From: an uncultured Clostridia bacterium
GTDB lineage: Bacteria; Bacillota_A; Clostridia; TANB77; CAG-508
NCBI GenBank assembly: GCA_944393165.1
Contig: CALXZF010000135.1
Span: 1 to 7,346, forward strand
Direction: 5' to 3'
Length of the DNA stretch: 7,346 nucleotides
Both the position numbers and the translations under genes were made by a program. The notes below the pieces were generated by a model, which was given only the letters and a program-made list of their open reading frames with translations, searched no databases and had not been told where the DNA came from. This document shows positions 5,842-7,346 of this stretch, piece by piece. Position 1 is the stretch's first letter, and each line of letters begins with the position of its first letter.

Positions 5842-5880
5842 TACTTTTTCGAAAATTTGTTCGGCTTTTTTGATTGGCTA

Positions 5881-6080
5881 TTACAATTTACAGTTGATAC
5901 TAATTGGCAAAGCAGTGTATATTTTTTATTTCTGTTTGAGTGCTAAAGGTGGGGACCGACAAGTTTACAAACTGTTATGCGAAAAAATTTGAGCATTTAC
6001 AGTTTGTACGATGTTGGGGGCCGAAAACAGAAAATACAAAATATACACTGCTTTGCCTCAAAAACAGCTGTGAATTGTAA
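5881..6080. repeat. 200-base imperfect palindromic element, possible MITE or structured RNA
   Basis: The two ends are near-perfect inverted repeats. TTACAATTTACAGTTG (5881-5896) matches the complement of 6065-6080 at 14 of 16 bases, and both differences become G-U pairs in plus-strand RNA. After a 9/7-base internal loop, GGCAAAGCAGTGTATATTTT (5906-5925) pairs perfectly with 6038-6057. The stem continues through one mismatch and one bulge to 5937/6025, about 31 bp in all. The core (5938-6024) folds again: CCGACA/TGTTGG (5956-5961/6012-6017), TACAAACTGT/ACAGTTTGTA (5966-5975/5999-6008) and ATGC/GCAT closing a 12-base loop. No protein is encoded. Terminal inverted repeats without a transposase suggest a MITE; the wobble pattern also allows a structured RNA. 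No clear target-site duplication is seen: the flanks read GGCTA on the left and CAATT on the right. Confidence 0.72.
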
Positions 6081-6083
6081 CAA

Positions 6084-6112
6084 TTGACTTAATAGACTCA
6101 TTATGATAGATT
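6084..6112 (+). promoter_or_regulatory. Likely promoter of dgt
   Basis: TTGACT (6084-6089) and TAGATT (6107-6112) have a 17-base spacer, matching consensus at 5/6 and 4/6. Transcription would start near 6119, about 27 bases before the dgt ATG. The -35 begins four bases after the right end of the palindromic element. Confidence 0.5.
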
Positions 6113-6145
6113 AGAAATATACGGTTTGAAAGGATTGATATTAGT

Positions 6146-7342
6146 ATGAAAAATAATTTTAATATTGTTTCTATGAACGAAAATAGCCTAAAATGGAACA
6201 ATGCTATTTCTAGACTTACTCCTTTATATTCTAGAGATAATGATATTCGTTCAGAATTTGAAAGAGACTTTACTAGAGTAATACATAGCAATGCTTATAG
6301 AAGATTAAAGCATAAGACACAAGTATTTTTTTCTCCACAAAATGATCATATCTGTACAAGGATTGAGCATGTGAATCATGTTGAGTCTATTAGTTACACT
6401 ATTGCTCATTACCTTGGTTTGAATGAGGAACTAACTAAGGCTATTGCAGTAGCTCATGATTTAGGACACAGCCCTTTTGGTCATAAAGGTGAAAAGATTT
6501 TGGACAAGATTTGTAAAGAAGATATCGGTTCATCTTTTTGGCATGAAAAAAATGGACTGTATTTTGTAGATAATGTTGAACTCTTAGAAGATGATGACGG
6601 TTGTAAAAGAAACTTGGATTTAACATATGCTGTTAGAGACGGAATTATTTCCCATTGTGGAGAAATTGATGAAAATTCATTAAAACCTAGGGATGAATTT
6701 ATTGATTTGGCTGAATATAAATATCCAAATCAATTCGCTCCATACACTTGGGAAGGATGTGTTGTAAAAATTGCTGATAAGATATCATATATCGGTAGAG
6801 ACATTGAAGATGCTGTAACCTTAGGTATTTTAGATGAACATTTGGACAAGTTACATGATTTGCTTGGTTACACAAGTGGAACTATTAACAATACTGTTAT
6901 TATTAATACTTTAATTTATGATATCTGCAGTAATTCTTCTCCTGAAAAAGGATTGTGTTTTTCTGATGGAGCTTTAGATTTAATGAATAAGATTAAGAAG
7001 TTTAATTACGAATACATATATTTGTCCGATGTTCTTAAGCCTTCTGATGAGTATTTTGCAATTGTTATTAATAGAATTTATCACACTTTAAAAAGTGCTT
7101 ATGATGATATAAATACTTTTAAAAAATTGCGTAGTTTAAAACGATTATATCCTAATTTAATTAATGGTTTTACAGACTGGTTTAATAATTTTTCTGACAC
7201 TGCTGATAGAAAAAATCTCAAAAACAAAGTGTTATTTAGTATTGAAAATCCTAAAGATTATTATTTAGCTATTGTGCTTTATATTGCAGGAATGACAGAT
7301 AAATTTGCAATTGATTTATATAATGAAATTATTGGGTTTTAG
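6146..7342 (+). CDS. dgt: Deoxyguanosinetriphosphate triphosphohydrolase-like protein (HD domain)
   Basis: This 398-residue protein is a member of the Dgt/SAMHD1 HD superfamily, which releases triphosphate from dNTPs and so adjusts the deoxynucleotide pool. The family start YSRDNDIRSEFERDFTRVIH (28-47) is followed by YRRLKHKTQVF (51-61). The metal site is His75 in TRIEH, His104-Asp105 in AVAHDLGHSPFGHKGE, and Asp211 in KIADKISYIGRDIEDA. The end GMTDKFAIDLYNEI matches the usual Dgt C-terminal motif. TRIEHVNHVESIS, instead of the TRLTHSLEV of many Dgt proteins, is as I recall from clostridial versions. GAAAGGA (6128-6134) precedes the ATG by 11 bases, slightly long; the next Met (residue 10) has no ribosome binding site. 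Whether the enzyme prefers dGTP or acts on all dNTPs is not readable. In many Firmicutes dgt lies before dnaG and rpoD; the next gene here is outside the window. Confidence 0.93.
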   Translation: MKNNFNIVSMNENSLKWNNAISRLTPLYSRDNDIRSEFERDFTRVIHSNAYRRLKHKTQVFFSPQNDHICTRIEHVNHVESISYTIAHYLGLNEELTKAIAVAHDLGHSPFGHKGEKILDKICKEDIGSSFWHEKNGLYFVDNVELLEDDDGCKRNLDLTYAVRDGIISHCGEIDENSLKPRDEFIDLAEYKYPNQFAPYTWEGCVVKIADKISYIGRDIEDAVTLGILDEHLDKLHDLLGYTSGTINNTVIINTLIYDICSNSSPEKGLCFSDGALDLMNKIKKFNYEYIYLSDVLKPSDEYFAIVINRIYHTLKSAYDDINTFKKLRSLKRLYPNLINGFTDWFNNFSDTADRKNLKNKVLFSIENPKDYYLAIVLYIAGMTDKFAIDLYNEIIGF

Positions 7343-7346
7343 TCAA

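Noticed and set aside
5881..6080. The palindromic element as a 6S RNA or known riboswitch of dgt
   Set aside because: No match to a family I can recall in sequence, and the likely dgt promoter lies downstream of the element, so it would not be in the dgt leader. A long hairpin alone is not enough to call 6S RNA.

Overview
The window is strongly AT-rich and looks like a chromosomal segment of a low-GC Firmicute, most likely a member of the Clostridia. The supports are AT-rich codon use, strong purine-rich ribosome binding sites (AAGGAGG, GGAGGTG, AGGAGG), near-consensus sigma-A promoters, a bS21 gene, a GH25-LysM cell-wall hydrolase and a clostridial-style dNTP triphosphohydrolase. I cannot name the genus.

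Layout. Left block, all on the minus strand: the 5' end of rpsU (bS21) running off the left edge behind a perfect TTGACA-17-TATAAT promoter; a secreted GH25 muramidase with three C-terminal LysM repeats; and a PLP-dependent cysteine synthase family enzyme. A short, very AT-rich intergenic region (2630-2772) separates this from a plus-strand pair: a YfcE-type metallophosphoesterase, and 24 bases later a UDPGP-family nucleotidyltransferase that resembles eukaryotic UDP-N-acetylhexosamine pyrophosphorylase (UAP1). A 412-base gap with several hairpins and palindromes follows. Next, on the minus strand, is a small YgjP/SprT-like protein that has lost all three of its expected metal ligands. A 384-base gap then carries a 200-base, nearly self-complementary element (5881-6080). 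The last gene is dgt (plus strand), an HD-domain dNTP triphosphohydrolase ending four bases before the window edge.

Most genes are housekeeping or envelope-related: translation, peptidoglycan hydrolysis, cysteine synthesis, nucleotide-sugar synthesis and dNTP pool control. Apart from the metallophosphoesterase/UDPGP pair they do not form one obvious pathway. The items that most deserve a second look are the 200-base palindromic element between the ygjP-like gene and dgt, which may be a MITE-like repeat and/or a structured RNA; the metal-ligand-free YgjP-like protein; and the eukaryote-like UDPGP enzyme. No tRNA, rRNA, CRISPR array, transposase or prophage gene is visible.
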